From: Microbulbifer litoralis
GTDB taxonomy: Bacteria > Pseudomonadota > Gammaproteobacteria > Pseudomonadales > Cellvibrionaceae
Length of the DNA: 64,000 nucleotides
Direction of reading: 5' to 3'
Assembly (NCBI RefSeq): GCF_023634065.1
Contig: NZ_JALKCV010000008.1
Span: 124,001-188,000, forward strand
Positions 35,176-44,935 of this stretch are shown one piece after another. The position numbers and the translations under genes were made by a program. The notes under the pieces were generated by a model. That model worked only from the letters and a program-made list of their open reading frames with translations. It searched no databases and was not told the DNA's origin. Position 1 is the stretch's first letter. The number at the start of each line of letters is the position of its first letter.

Positions 35176-36222
35176 ATGCAGCGCAGAACTTTTGTACAGG
35201 CGCTGGCCGCGGCCGGCGCCCTGGGCGGTCTGCCGTTTTCGGTCGGCCGCAGCCTGGCGGCCGCGGGCAAATCGGGCGGTGCCGTATCGGTCGATGACTT
35301 GCCGCCGCTGGAAGGGGATATCACCCTCTACCTGGGGCGCGGCGAGGGCGGTCTCTACGAGAATGTGCTCGAGGCCATCCGCAAGCGCAATCCCAAACTG
35401 AACCTGCAGATCCGCCGCGGCTCCACCGCTGCGCTGGCCAACACCATCGTCGCCGAGGCCAGGGCGGGTGTGCGCCGCGCGGATATCTTCTGGGCGGTGG
35501 ATTCCGGGGCCATCGGCATGGTCTCGGATGCGGGGCTGGCGCGACAGCTGCCGGCGGACCTGACCGGGCAACTCAAGACCGGTTTTCGCTACCCGCAGTG
35601 GGCGCCGGTCACCGGCCGTATCCGCACACTGCCGTACAATACCGGGCGGCTGGCGCCGGAGCAGATTCCCGACAGCGTGATGGCACTGGCGGACAGCGAT
35701 TTTTCCATCGGCTGGGCGCCGGCCTACGCCTCCTTCCAGTCGTTCGTGACCGCCATGCGCCTGCTGGAAGGCGACAAGGTCACCGGCGACTGGCTGCGGG
35801 GAATCAAGGCGCGCGCCAAGAGCTACGCCGGCGAGCTGGGCGTGGTGATGGGCGTCGAGCGCGGCGAAGTGGACCTGGGCTTTGCCAACCACTACTACAC
35901 GCTGCGACTGAAATCCGGTAAGCCCGATGCCAGTGTCGACCTGGCATTCAGCAACGGCGACGCCGGCTGCCTGGTGAACGCATCCGGTATCCTGGCGCTG
36001 AGCGAGGGCGACCTGCCGATCAATTTCATCCGCTACCTGCTGACCCGCGAAGTGCAGTCCTACCTGGCCTCGGAAGCCTATGAGATTCCACTGGTCGAGG
36101 GCGTGGCTGCGCCGCAGGGGCTGCCGCCGCTGGATACCATTTCGCCGCCGAAAGTGGACCTGACCCAGCTGGCCGATCTGCGCCCGACACTTGACCTGAT
36201 GCGCAGTGTCGGGGTGCTATGA
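35176..36222 (+). CDS. Tat-exported iron(III)-type periplasmic binding protein
   Basis: 348 residues, family-1 solute-binding fold of the FbpA/ferric-binding type. The N-terminus has a twin-arginine signal (QRRTFVQALAAAG), suggesting folding, possibly with metal, before export. Mature motifs include LYLGRGEGGLYENVLEAI and ADIFWAVDSGAIG; paired tyrosines in NHYYTLRL fit the Fe(III)-coordinating Tyr-Tyr of FbpA. The 3' end overlaps the permease start by 4 nt. The upstream Fur box supports iron as substrate. Confidence 0.88.
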   Translation: MQRRTFVQALAAAGALGGLPFSVGRSLAAAGKSGGAVSVDDLPPLEGDITLYLGRGEGGLYENVLEAIRKRNPKLNLQIRRGSTAALANTIVAEARAGVRRADIFWAVDSGAIGMVSDAGLARQLPADLTGQLKTGFRYPQWAPVTGRIRTLPYNTGRLAPEQIPDSVMALADSDFSIGWAPAYASFQSFVTAMRLLEGDKVTGDWLRGIKARAKSYAGELGVVMGVERGEVDLGFANHYYTLRLKSGKPDASVDLAFSNGDAGCLVNASGILALSEGDLPINFIRYLLTREVQSYLASEAYEIPLVEGVAAPQGLPPLDTISPPKVDLTQLADLRPTLDLMRSVGVL

Positions 36223-37775
36223 CGCTGCGATCCATCGCCCGCTGGCCCCGGTTTGATTGGCCCGGGTCCTATCCGCTGGCGCTGCTGATAGCGCTGCTGG
36301 CGCTGGCGCCGGTAAGCGTGCTTTTCTGGCTGGCGGTAGACAGCGCACAGCTGTTCGATGCCCACAACCTGCGGGTGCTCACCAACACACTGTTGCTGAT
36401 GGTGTTTACGGTGTTGGGCTCCATCGCGATCGGTGTGCCGCTGGCGCTGGTCACTGCCTATGTCCAGATGCCCTGGCGGCGGCTGTGGCTGATCCTGCTG
36501 GCGGCACCGCTGGCCATCCCCAGCTATATCGGTGCCTTTACCCTCTACGCAGCCTTCGGTCCGGGAGGCGAGATCGAAAACCTGTCGGGGCTGGAGACGC
36601 CCGCGGTGAACGGACTGCCGGGCGCTGCGCTGGTGATGACACTCTACTCCTATCCCTTCGTGATGCTGACCACGCGCGCCTCGCTGCTGAGCCTCGACGC
36701 CAGCCTGGTCAACGCGGCCCGTACCCTGGGCATGACGGTGGCCGCCAGTCTCTGGCGGGTGGTGTTGCCGCGTGCGATCACCGGCATCACCGCCGGCGGC
36801 CTGCTGGTGGCCCTGTACACACTGTCGGACTTCGGTACCCCGGCCATCATGCGCCTGGATACCTTTACCCGCGTCATTTTTGTCGAGTACAACGCGTTCG
36901 GCCTCAGCCAGGCGGCAATGCTGTCGCTGCAGTTGCTGGTGATCGTCGGCCTGGTGCTGTTCCTGGAGTCCCGTGTGCGCGGCAGCGCGGAAAAACCCGG
37001 CCGCCAGCTGACGCTGTGGCCCGGCCGCTGGCAGAAACTGCTGACCCTGCTGGCGGTGGCGCCGGTGACGCTGCTGGCGGTGGTACTGCCGCTGTTGGTG
37101 TTTGGCGTCTGGCTGCTGCGCGAGGGCGCTGGCGGCTTCGATTTCCGCTACGCCTGGAACTCCGTGCACGCCTCTTTCCTGGCCGCGCTGGCGGCGGTGG
37201 TGCTGGCGGTGCCGGTGGCCCATGCGGCCATTGCCGGCAGGGCGGGGCGCCTGATGGAGCGGGTGACCTATTTCGGTTTCGGTGTGCCCGGTATCGTCAT
37301 GGGCACGGCGCTGGTCTATATCGGTTTGCAACTGCCGTTCCTGTACCAGACCCTGGGGCTACTGGTTCTGGCCTATGTGCTGCGCTTCCTGCCGCTGGCG
37401 GTGGGCTCGGTGCGCTCCACCGCCGAGGGGCTGGATCCCAGCCTGGTGAAGGCCGCGCGCCTGCTCGGCGCCAGCCCGCGGGAGGCATTCCGGCGTGTGA
37501 CCCTGCCGCTGACACTGCGCGGCATGGTGGCCGGCGCGGCGCTGGTGTTCCTGGAGGCCATGCGCGAACTGCCGGCGACGCTGTTGCTGGGCCCCACCGG
37601 CTTCGAAACCCTGGCCACCTACTTGTGGCGCGTGTACGAAGCGGGGTATTTTGGCCGCGCGGCCATTCCCGGACTGTTGCTGGTGCTGATGTCGGCGCTG
37701 GGGCTGGCCCTGATGTTGTCCGGCGAGCGCCGGGCCGAATTCGAAGTTTTGGAGAGTCCCCAAGGTCAATGCTGA
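36219..37775 (+). CDS. Iron(III) ABC transporter permease (FbpB-like, two-module)
   Basis: 518 residues with about twelve hydrophobic helices in two homologous halves, each with an EAA-type loop (first LVNAARTLGMTVAASLWRVV; second LVKAARLLGASPREAFRRV). This fused-duplicated layout is typical of FbpB/SfuB ferric permeases. Starts by ATGA overlap with the binding protein and overlaps the ATPase gene by 7 nt, so subunits are translationally coupled. Confidence 0.92.
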   Translation: MTLRSIARWPRFDWPGSYPLALLIALLALAPVSVLFWLAVDSAQLFDAHNLRVLTNTLLLMVFTVLGSIAIGVPLALVTAYVQMPWRRLWLILLAAPLAIPSYIGAFTLYAAFGPGGEIENLSGLETPAVNGLPGAALVMTLYSYPFVMLTTRASLLSLDASLVNAARTLGMTVAASLWRVVLPRAITGITAGGLLVALYTLSDFGTPAIMRLDTFTRVIFVEYNAFGLSQAAMLSLQLLVIVGLVLFLESRVRGSAEKPGRQLTLWPGRWQKLLTLLAVAPVTLLAVVLPLLVFGVWLLREGAGGFDFRYAWNSVHASFLAALAAVVLAVPVAHAAIAGRAGRLMERVTYFGFGVPGIVMGTALVYIGLQLPFLYQTLGLLVLAYVLRFLPLAVGSVRSTAEGLDPSLVKAARLLGASPREAFRRVTLPLTLRGMVAGAALVFLEAMRELPATLLLGPTGFETLATYLWRVYEAGYFGRAAIPGLLLVLMSALGLALMLSGERRAEFEVLESPQGQC

Positions 37776-38791
37776 AGGTTAGCAATCTGTCCGTGAATTA
37801 CGGTTCCACCCGCGTGGTGGAGAACCTCGACCTGGCGCTGGCGGACGACGAAGTCCTGATGCTGGTGGGCCCCACCGGCTGTGGCAAAACCACCATCCTG
37901 CAGGCGCTGGCCGGCCTGATCCCGATTTCCAGGGGAGAGATCCTGCTGGGAACCCGGCGATCCACACCATCCAGTACCGTGCCGCCGGAGAAGCGCAATG
38001 TGGGCATGGTGTTCCAGGATTTCGCGCTCTTCCCGCACCTCACCGTCGAGCAGAATGTGTGTTTCCGGCTGACCGACACGGCACTGGCCGACCACTGGCT
38101 GAAACTGCTGGGCCTGGACGATTTCCGCTACGCCAAACCCAACCGCCTGTCCGGCGGCCAGAAGCAGCGGGTCGCACTGGCCCGCACCCTGGCCCACGAG
38201 CCGGCCTTTATCCTGCTGGACGAACCCCTGTCCAACCTGGACGCGGCACTCAAGGACAGCCTGCGCTGGGAAATCCGCGCGGCACTGAAGACCGCCGGCG
38301 TGCCGGCCATCTGGGTCACTCACGACCAGGAAGAGGCGCTGTCCGTGGGCGACCGCGTCGGCATCCTGAACGGCGGTAAACTGGAACAGCTGGATACGCC
38401 GGAAAAGTGTTTCTCCGAACCGGCCAGCCGCTTCGTGGCCCGCTTCCTCGGCGAGGCCAGTTTCCTGCCCGGTCAATTGCGGGGCGAGCAGGTCTCGACC
38501 GCGCTGGGCCCGGCGCCGGGCATTCCCGTCGACGGTGCCAGCGGCGAGGTCGACCTGCTGGTGCGCCCGGACGACCTGTCGCTGACGCCGCTGGCCAGCG
38601 GCAACGGCGTGATAGACTGGGTGCGCTACGAGGGCTGTTCTCGGCTCTACGCGGTCAATATCGACGGCGGCTCGCAGTTGAAAGTGCGGGTCAGCCACGA
38701 GGTCCGGGCCGAGCCCGGCGAGCGCGTGCAGCTGGCTGTCACCACCACCCACCCGCTGGCGGTGTTCCCGCGCGGCGCGGCCCCCTGTTGA
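37769..38791 (+). CDS. Iron(III) ABC transporter ATPase (FbpC-like)
   Basis: 340 residues. Walker A GPTGCGKTT, Q-loop FQDFALFPHL, signature LSGGQKQRVALAR, Walker B ILLDEP, D-loop SNLD and H-switch THDQEEA are all intact, followed by a C-terminal TOBE-like domain. Same family as FbpC/PotA. Energises the upstream permease. Stop lies 4 nt before the phosphatase gene, so that gene may share the transcript. Confidence 0.95.
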   Translation: MLKVSNLSVNYGSTRVVENLDLALADDEVLMLVGPTGCGKTTILQALAGLIPISRGEILLGTRRSTPSSTVPPEKRNVGMVFQDFALFPHLTVEQNVCFRLTDTALADHWLKLLGLDDFRYAKPNRLSGGQKQRVALARTLAHEPAFILLDEPLSNLDAALKDSLRWEIRAALKTAGVPAIWVTHDQEEALSVGDRVGILNGGKLEQLDTPEKCFSEPASRFVARFLGEASFLPGQLRGEQVSTALGPAPGIPVDGASGEVDLLVRPDDLSLTPLASGNGVIDWVRYEGCSRLYAVNIDGGSQLKVRVSHEVRAEPGERVQLAVTTTHPLAVFPRGAAPC

Positions 38792-38795
38792 TTGC

Positions 38796-40814
38796 ATGCA
38801 ATCCCGGCAGCAACCGGTGAACGGCGCCCCTGAATCGCCGCAGCATCGCGGGACGGGGGATCTCCTGCCGCCGGTGTTGGCCGGCCCCATTGTCCGGCGG
38901 GCGACCGCCGACGGCCTGGCCCTGTGGCTGGTGACATCGGTCGCGGCAACTTTGCGCCTGCGCCTGACCGCGGCCGGCTCGTCGATGGAGCGCGACCTGG
39001 ACGGGGAGGAGGTCCGGAGGATCCCGTTCGGCGAACGGGCTTTCCTGTGCCTGGTCCAGGTGGCGTTCGACGAGCCTGTGCCCGAAGGCAGCCTGGTGGG
39101 TTACGACCTGGGGCTGGCGTCTGCCGACGGCGCAGGCGATGCGCTCGCCTGGATCCGGGACTGGGCCCCACACCTGTGTCGGCCCGGCGTCAGCCACCCC
39201 GACTACGTCGTGAAGCAGCGCCTCGACCGGGTTTTCCACGGTTCCTGCCGGCGCCCGCACCATCCGGCCGGCGACGGGCTGGTGCGGGTCGATGCCGAGG
39301 TGGCGGCCGCCGGCGACGATGTGGAAGCGCGCCCGGCGCTGTTGCTGCTGACCGGTGACCAGGTCTATGTGGACGATGTCGCCGGGCCGACATTGAGCGC
39401 CATCCACCAGTTGATCGAGCGGCTGGGGCTGTTCGAGGAGCGGGTGCCCGATGCCGAGGTGGCCGACAGCAGGGTACTGCGCGCCGATTCCCGCACCTTT
39501 TACCACCGCCATCAACTGCTGCCGGCCACCGAGCGCAACGTGGCTCTGGTCGAGCGGTTCTTCGGTGGTGCCCGCAAGCCGGTTTTCTCCTCCGCCAATG
39601 CCCGCAATCACCTGATTTCCCTGGCGGAAGTCATGGCCATGTACCTGCTGGCCTGGTCGCCGGTATGCTGGCGACTGGTCGACCTGGCGCTGCCGTCACT
39701 GGCCGCGCAGGAGGCCGATGACTACCGGCGGGAGCGGCAGTGCATCGAGCGCTTTATCGACGAACTGCCCCGCGCGGCCAGGGCACTGGCCCATATCCCC
39801 ACCTACATGATCTTTGACGATCACGATGTCACCGATGACTGGAACCTGTCCGCACTGTGGGAAACGACGGTCTACGAGCACGCTTTCTCGCGGCGTATTG
39901 TCGGCAACGCGCTGATCGGCTACCTGCTGTGCCAGGGCTGGGGCAATGAACCGGCGGCCTTCGGCGAGCTGCTGCCGCAGGTTGCGGATCTGGTGCGGGA
40001 GGTCGATGCGGACGGGTTCCTGCCGGAGCGGACCCACGATGAATTGGTCGATGCATTGCTGCGCTTCGGCCGGTGGCACTACCGCCTGCCGACGTCGCCG
40101 CCGGTGGTGGTGCTGGACACCCGCACCCATCGCTGGCGCAGCGAGATTGCCCCGGGCCGCCCGTCCGGGCTGATGGACTGGGAGGCGCTGACCGAATTCC
40201 AACAGTCGGTGATGGGCGAGAGCGCCGTGATCGTGGTATCGCCGGCGCCCATGTTCGGTGTCAAGCTGATCGAGGTGTTGCAGCAACTGTTCACATTTAT
40301 CGGCCGGCCGCTGGTAGTGGATGCCGAAAACTGGATGGCCCACCGCGGTGCGGCCAGTGTGCTGCTGAATATTTTCGGTCACTCGGGCACGCCGGAAACC
40401 TTTGTCGTCCTCTCCGGCGATGTGCACTACTCCTTTGCCTACGACGTGCGCCTGCGCCACCGCTCCGCCAGCCCGAGGATCTGGCAGGTGACCAGCAGCG
40501 GCATCAAGAATGAATTCCCGCAGCGACTGCTGGAATTCCTGGATCGTCTGAACCGCTGGCTGTACGCGCCGCGCTCGCCGCTGAACTGGTTTACCAAGCG
40601 CCGCCGGATGCGTATCAGCCCCAGGTTGCCCACCGGGCGGGAAGCCGGTGAGCGGCTGTGGAACCAGTCGGGCATCGGCCTGGTCGAGCTGGACGGGCGG
40701 GGTGCGCCGAGCGCGATTCGCCAGTTGAATGCCGGCAGTGGCGGCACCCGCTTCCGGGAGAAAAATGATACCGATGGAGAGGAAGGGGCGACGACGTTCC
40801 GCGTCAGCCTGTAG
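38796..40814 (+). CDS. PhoD-like metallophosphatase
   Basis: 672 residues of the PhoD (alkaline phosphatase D) calcineurin-like superfamily, but without a signal peptide, so it appears cytoplasmic, unlike classical PhoD. Metal-binding motifs: LLLTGDQVYVDD, MIFDDHDVTDDWN and VVLSGDVHYS. PhoD-type enzymes use Fe(III) and Ca. Position directly behind an iron transporter operon (4-nt gap) is notable: it may be expressed under iron limitation or use the imported iron. Substrate unknown. Confidence 0.87.
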   Translation: MQSRQQPVNGAPESPQHRGTGDLLPPVLAGPIVRRATADGLALWLVTSVAATLRLRLTAAGSSMERDLDGEEVRRIPFGERAFLCLVQVAFDEPVPEGSLVGYDLGLASADGAGDALAWIRDWAPHLCRPGVSHPDYVVKQRLDRVFHGSCRRPHHPAGDGLVRVDAEVAAAGDDVEARPALLLLTGDQVYVDDVAGPTLSAIHQLIERLGLFEERVPDAEVADSRVLRADSRTFYHRHQLLPATERNVALVERFFGGARKPVFSSANARNHLISLAEVMAMYLLAWSPVCWRLVDLALPSLAAQEADDYRRERQCIERFIDELPRAARALAHIPTYMIFDDHDVTDDWNLSALWETTVYEHAFSRRIVGNALIGYLLCQGWGNEPAAFGELLPQVADLVREVDADGFLPERTHDELVDALLRFGRWHYRLPTSPPVVVLDTRTHRWRSEIAPGRPSGLMDWEALTEFQQSVMGESAVIVVSPAPMFGVKLIEVLQQLFTFIGRPLVVDAENWMAHRGAASVLLNIFGHSGTPETFVVLSGDVHYSFAYDVRLRHRSASPRIWQVTSSGIKNEFPQRLLEFLDRLNRWLYAPRSPLNWFTKRRRMRISPRLPTGREAGERLWNQSGIGLVELDGRGAPSAIRQLNAGSGGTRFREKNDTDGEEGATTFRVSL

Positions 40815-40873
40815 GGGGCTGCCCACAGGCGCAAAGAGCGGGGGCTGCGGGAAATTCGCCTGCAGGTTGGCTC

Positions 40874-41734
40874 CTACCGCTCGCCCTGCTCACTGCGGGA
40901 ATCCGAATTGAGTCGATAGCGGTACAGTTGCCCGCGGTAACTCTTGCTCAGGGGCAGGCGCCGGCCGGAGCGCATTTGCAGTGTGTGATTGCCCGGTGCG
41001 ATGCGCTCGATCTCGCGGATATTGACGATATGCGAGCGGTGCGAGCGCAGGAACAGGCTGTCCGGCAGGGTCGCCTGGAGTTGTTTCATGGTCGCACGTA
41101 TCAGGTAGGTTTCGCCGCCGCTGTACACCTCCACATAGTTGCCCGCCGCGGTCAGGGATTCGATCTGCCGGAAAGCCAGCAGTTTTTTGCCGCTGCCCCT
41201 GTCGACCATCAGGTGTTCCCGCTGCGCGGATCCGCTCCCGCCGTCCCGCGCGGTGTCCCCTCCATCCCCTCCATTCAGCCCGGCCGGCCCCGGCTGACGC
41301 AGGAAGAAATACCAGATGCCCAGTACCACCAGCAGCGCCGCCAGGTGCCGCGGCAGGTGTACTACCAGCGTGCTGGCAATCCCCCGGTCCGCGCCGAAAC
41401 TGTCCATCACCACACGGCAGGTTAGCGACAGGGCCAGAACGAAAACCAGTAGCAGTGGCAGTTGCCGCACCAGCCGCAGCCCCGCACTGCGATGGGGGCG
41501 CAGCAGGTTGAAGACCAGCATCGTCAGCAGGATCCAGAAACCCCACTCCCGCAGCGCCCAGGTAAAGGATCCGTGGATATCCAGCGGCGTGGTCCTGACC
41601 ACCAGCTGGTGCACGATGCAGTAGCCGGTCAGCGCGATAATATAGCCGAGCCAGCCGACGCAGGCTGTGGCGATCTCCCCTGGCCGGATTTCCCTGAAGC
41701 CGAAAAACCCCTGAAGCATTACCTGTCTTATCAC
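40874..41734 (-). CDS. Membrane-anchored LytTR-type regulator
   Basis: 286 residues. Four hydrophobic helices (about 25-165) are followed by a Gly/Asp-rich linker and a C-terminal LytTR DNA-binding domain ([43 protein letters not shown]). No response-regulator receiver is present, so the membrane part probably senses the signal directly. GTG 41734 has GGAGG 9 nt upstream. Divergent from the molybdopterin oxidoreductase genes, the likely target. Confidence 0.88.
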   Translation of the reverse strand: MIRQVMLQGFFGFREIRPGEIATACVGWLGYIIALTGYCIVHQLVVRTTPLDIHGSFTWALREWGFWILLTMLVFNLLRPHRSAGLRLVRQLPLLLVFVLALSLTCRVVMDSFGADRGIASTLVVHLPRHLAALLVVLGIWYFFLRQPGPAGLNGGDGGDTARDGGSGSAQREHLMVDRGSGKKLLAFRQIESLTAAGNYVEVYSGGETYLIRATMKQLQATLPDSLFLRSHRSHIVNIREIERIAPGNHTLQMRSGRRLPLSKSYRGQLYRYRLNSDSRSEQGER

Positions 41735-41990
41735 CGCAGCCAGCCTCCGTCCCGTGTGTCCCGATTACTGTCGATCAGTGGAATGTCCGTGCACGGCTAA
41801 TCTATCACTGGCCCGCGGACCCCGCATCCCGGTCGCCGCGCGGTCGGCGGTCGTTCGTCCCGGGGTCCGGCGATTCGTCCCAGGGCCAGCGGTACATCCC
41901 CCCGGGCCCTTTAGTGTGGCAACTGCGGGAGCGCGGCCGCTTGTGGAGCTCGCGCCTGTAACGCCAATACCATCCGGGGGGAAAGCAAAC

Positions 41991-42470
41991 ATGATCCAGT
42001 TTGATGTCAATCGGCGCCGGGTCTCGGTGACAGAGGCCGACGGCGATATGCCGCTGCTGTGGTTTCTGCGCGAGTCGCTCGGCCTGACCGGTACCAAGTA
42101 CGGCTGCGGTATCGGCCTGTGCGGGGCCTGCACCGTGCATATCGACGGGCGCGCGGTGCGCGCCTGCCAGCGGCCGGTCGGGACCCTGGCCGGCGCCAGT
42201 ATCACGACCATCGAGGGCCTGGCCGGTGGGGCGGGAGCGTTGCACCCGTTGCAGCGGGCCTGGATGGAGGTGGATGTCCCCCAGTGCGGCTACTGCCAGA
42301 GCGGGCAGATCATGGCCGCAGCGGCGCTGTTGAAAAGCGTTCCGCAGCCGGGCAACGGCGATATCAATACCCATATGACCAACCTGTGCCGCTGCGGCAG
42401 CTACAGCCGTATTCGCCGCGCCATCCATCGCGCGGCTGGACAGTTGCAAAGTGAAGGGGAGCCGTCGTGA
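41991..42470 (+). CDS. [2Fe-2S] subunit of a molybdenum hydroxylase
   Basis: 159 residues. The plant-type ferredoxin cluster (CGIGLCGAC, then C) and the second, helical [2Fe-2S] domain ([20 protein letters not shown]) are complete, as in IorA/CoxS subunits. No signal peptide, so export would need piggy-backing on the Tat-signal large subunit. ATG 41991 lies after a purine-rich GGGGGGAAAG; GTGA overlap links it to the next gene. The gap to the LytTR gene (about 256 bp) holds both promoters but no clear boxes. Confidence 0.93.
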   Translation: MIQFDVNRRRVSVTEADGDMPLLWFLRESLGLTGTKYGCGIGLCGACTVHIDGRAVRACQRPVGTLAGASITTIEGLAGGAGALHPLQRAWMEVDVPQCGYCQSGQIMAAAALLKSVPQPGNGDINTHMTNLCRCGSYSRIRRAIHRAAGQLQSEGEPS

Positions 42471-44656
42471 TCAGCCGTCGTCGTTTTCTCAGGGCAGCGG
42501 GGCTCGCCGGCGGGGGATTTGCACTGTCGCTCGCCGGCGCCGCGCCAACGGCGGTGTCAGCCGGTCGCGGGGATGATGCCGGGCCCGGGCTGCTCGGCCC
42601 ACTGATTGAGGTCAGCGAACACGGCGCGGTGCTGATCCGCGTCTTCAAGCAGGAAATGGGGCAGGGGGCCCAGACCGGTATCGCGATGATCGCGGCGGAG
42701 GAGCTGGAGGCAGACTGGAACGCTGTGCAGGTGCGGCGGCTCGACTTCAGCCGCGAGATCGAGGGATATGCGGAGGAGTGGGGGCGCTTCGGCACCGGCG
42801 GCAGTTACTCCGTGGAATCCGAATGGACGCTGATGCGCACCGCTGGCGCCAGTGCGCGCGAGATGCTGCGCCGCGCCGCGGCCGCGCGCTGGCGGGTCGA
42901 CATACGGGACTGTATCGCCCGCAACGGCTTCGTGATCCACCGCCCCAGCGGGCGCCGCCTCGGCTATGGGGAACTGGCAGCGGCCGCGGCGCGACAACCG
43001 GTCCCCGCCGACCCGCCCCTGAAACACCCGGACGATTACTCGATTATCGGGCGCTCGCACCCCGGGTTGGAGAATCGTGCGATTGTCCGCGGCACCCTGC
43101 GCTACTCGATCGACGAGTCGCTGCCGGACATGTTGCACGCCGTACTGGTGCGTCCGCCGGTGCGGGGCAGCCGCCCGCTGTCGTTCGATGCGCGCGAGTG
43201 CCGCAAGCTCGCCGGGATCGAAAGCGTGTTCGCCGTCGAGCCCACCGCGCGCGATGCGATGTTCGACAAGGGGATTCCCGGTGGTATCGCCATTGTCGGC
43301 CACTCAACCTGGGCCTGCCTGAAAGCGCGCCGCCTGCTGGACGTGGAATGGAGCCCGGTCGAGGGAGGTGACAGCGAATCCCTCTACCGCATTTTCGATG
43401 AACTGCGGGAGATTCCCGACGTCGAGCGGCAGACCGCCGGCCGGCAACTGGCCGGTTTCGACGGTGCGGAGCGCGTGATCGAGGCGGCCTACCAGAATCC
43501 CTACATGGCCCACGGCCTGATGGAGCCGCTCTGCGCCATCGCCGATTTTTCCGATCGTAAACACCTGCAGATCTGGGCCGGCACCCAGTCGCCGCAGTAC
43601 AGCGCGCATCAACTGGCGGCCAATTTCGCTATCGACAAGGCCGCCATCACCATTCACAACTACCGCATGGGCGGTGGCTATGGCCGGCGCTATTTCTGCG
43701 ACTTCCTGATCGAGGCCGCGGCCATCTCGCGGGCGCTGGGCAGAAAGGTGAAGCTGACCTGGACACGCGAGGACGAAATCCGCTTCGGCGCCTACCACCC
43801 GCTGCGCCGGGATCATTACCGCGCGGCGCTGGATGCGGACGGAAATATCGACAGCCTGGCGCTGTCTTCCATCAGCACACACGAGTGGGGCGGCGGGGAG
43901 ATGACCTACTTCTATGGTTTCAACCACCTGCATGTCAATTCCCATCACTACCGCGATTCGCCGGTGCAGTGGGGTTCCTGGCGCAGTGTGGTCAAGCACC
44001 AGGATACCTTCTCGCGGGAGATCTTTATCGACGAGATCGCCCGCGCGGTCGGCGCCGATCCGATCGACTACCGGATTGCGCAGACCCGGCGGCCGGCGCC
44101 GGACGATTACCGCAGTTCCCACAACGACAGCCTCGAAGCGCAGCTGCCGCAGCTGAAACGATTGCAGGTCCGGGTGCTGGAAGCCGTGGCGGAGTTGTCG
44201 CAATGGCGTAGGCCCCGCCCGAAGAATACCGGCCTGGGGGTCGCCGTTTCCGCCTATCACGACAGGAGTTTCTGCGCGCAGGTGGTGGAGGTCGAGTGCG
44301 GCGAAACCGGCTACAGGGTGGTGCGCGTGTATGTGGTTGCGGATTGCGGCCTGATCGTCAACCCGAACCTGGTGCGGGGCCAGATCGAGAGCAGTGTCCT
44401 GTGGGGCCTGACACCGGTGCTTTACGGCGGCATCGATGTCGTGGGCGGTGCCGTGCGCCAGAGCAACTTCCACGATATGCCGCTGGCAACCATGGTGGAT
44501 TGTCCGGAGATGCGGATCGAGTTACACGACTTCGAGGGGCGGCCGCCGGCGGGTGTCGGCGAGTTTGCCGTCGTTCCGGTGGCGCCCGCGATCTCCAATG
44601 CCATCTTCAGTGCCACCGGCAGGCGCCTGCGCGGTTTCCCGATGCAGTTGCCCTGA
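42467..44656 (+). CDS. Molybdopterin-binding oxidoreductase large subunit, Tat-exported (IorB-like)
   Basis: 729 residues of the xanthine oxidase family, isoquinoline 1-oxidoreductase beta-subunit type. A twin-arginine signal ([14 protein letters not shown]) is followed by the Moco-binding domains: [16 protein letters not shown], a repeated (fused) layout typical of the IorB branch, [10 protein letters not shown], and [14 protein letters not shown] at the active-site Glu. Predicted to oxidise aldehydes or N-heterocycles in the periplasm and pass electrons through the [2Fe-2S] subunit. No cytochrome partner is adjacent. Confidence 0.92.
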   Translation: MISRRRFLRAAGLAGGGFALSLAGAAPTAVSAGRGDDAGPGLLGPLIEVSEHGAVLIRVFKQEMGQGAQTGIAMIAAEELEADWNAVQVRRLDFSREIEGYAEEWGRFGTGGSYSVESEWTLMRTAGASAREMLRRAAAARWRVDIRDCIARNGFVIHRPSGRRLGYGELAAAAARQPVPADPPLKHPDDYSIIGRSHPGLENRAIVRGTLRYSIDESLPDMLHAVLVRPPVRGSRPLSFDARECRKLAGIESVFAVEPTARDAMFDKGIPGGIAIVGHSTWACLKARRLLDVEWSPVEGGDSESLYRIFDELREIPDVERQTAGRQLAGFDGAERVIEAAYQNPYMAHGLMEPLCAIADFSDRKHLQIWAGTQSPQYSAHQLAANFAIDKAAITIHNYRMGGGYGRRYFCDFLIEAAAISRALGRKVKLTWTREDEIRFGAYHPLRRDHYRAALDADGNIDSLALSSISTHEWGGGEMTYFYGFNHLHVNSHHYRDSPVQWGSWRSVVKHQDTFSREIFIDEIARAVGADPIDYRIAQTRRPAPDDYRSSHNDSLEAQLPQLKRLQVRVLEAVAELSQWRRPRPKNTGLGVAVSAYHDRSFCAQVVEVECGETGYRVVRVYVVADCGLIVNPNLVRGQIESSVLWGLTPVLYGGIDVVGGAVRQSNFHDMPLATMVDCPEMRIELHDFEGRPPAGVGEFAVVPVAPAISNAIFSATGRRLRGFPMQLP

Positions 44657-44935
44657 GGGGGCGGGGAGGCAGTGGTCACTGTGACTCTTCAGTCCCATTC
44701 CCGCGAAACTATTTCCACAGGGAAATCAACCGTTTTCCCGTGCCGCAGTTAGCTTCTCTTGTTGTCAAGATCGTTTTATTACACTCTGTAACTTATTGAT
44801 TTTTAAATGCTTCTGGCATTGATTAAGTTTTCATCACAAAAAGGTTGCAGAGTTGTCACGGGGCCTGGCGGGATTTTCCCGTGTCTTGCCCACAGAGATA
44901 TCCACAGAATCTGTGAGCAAGATGGGTTGTGCCGA

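Noticed and set aside
36257..37768. Second plus-strand frame over the iron permease gene running into the ATPase frame
   Set aside because: The first part is a compositional shadow of the permease; the true ATPase begins at ATG 37769.
44887..44906. DnaA-box-like motifs (ATATCCACA here; TTTTCCACA at 47348) as a hint of a replication origin
   Set aside because: Too few and too far apart, no dnaA/dnaN/gidA context, no AT-rich unwinding element nearby.
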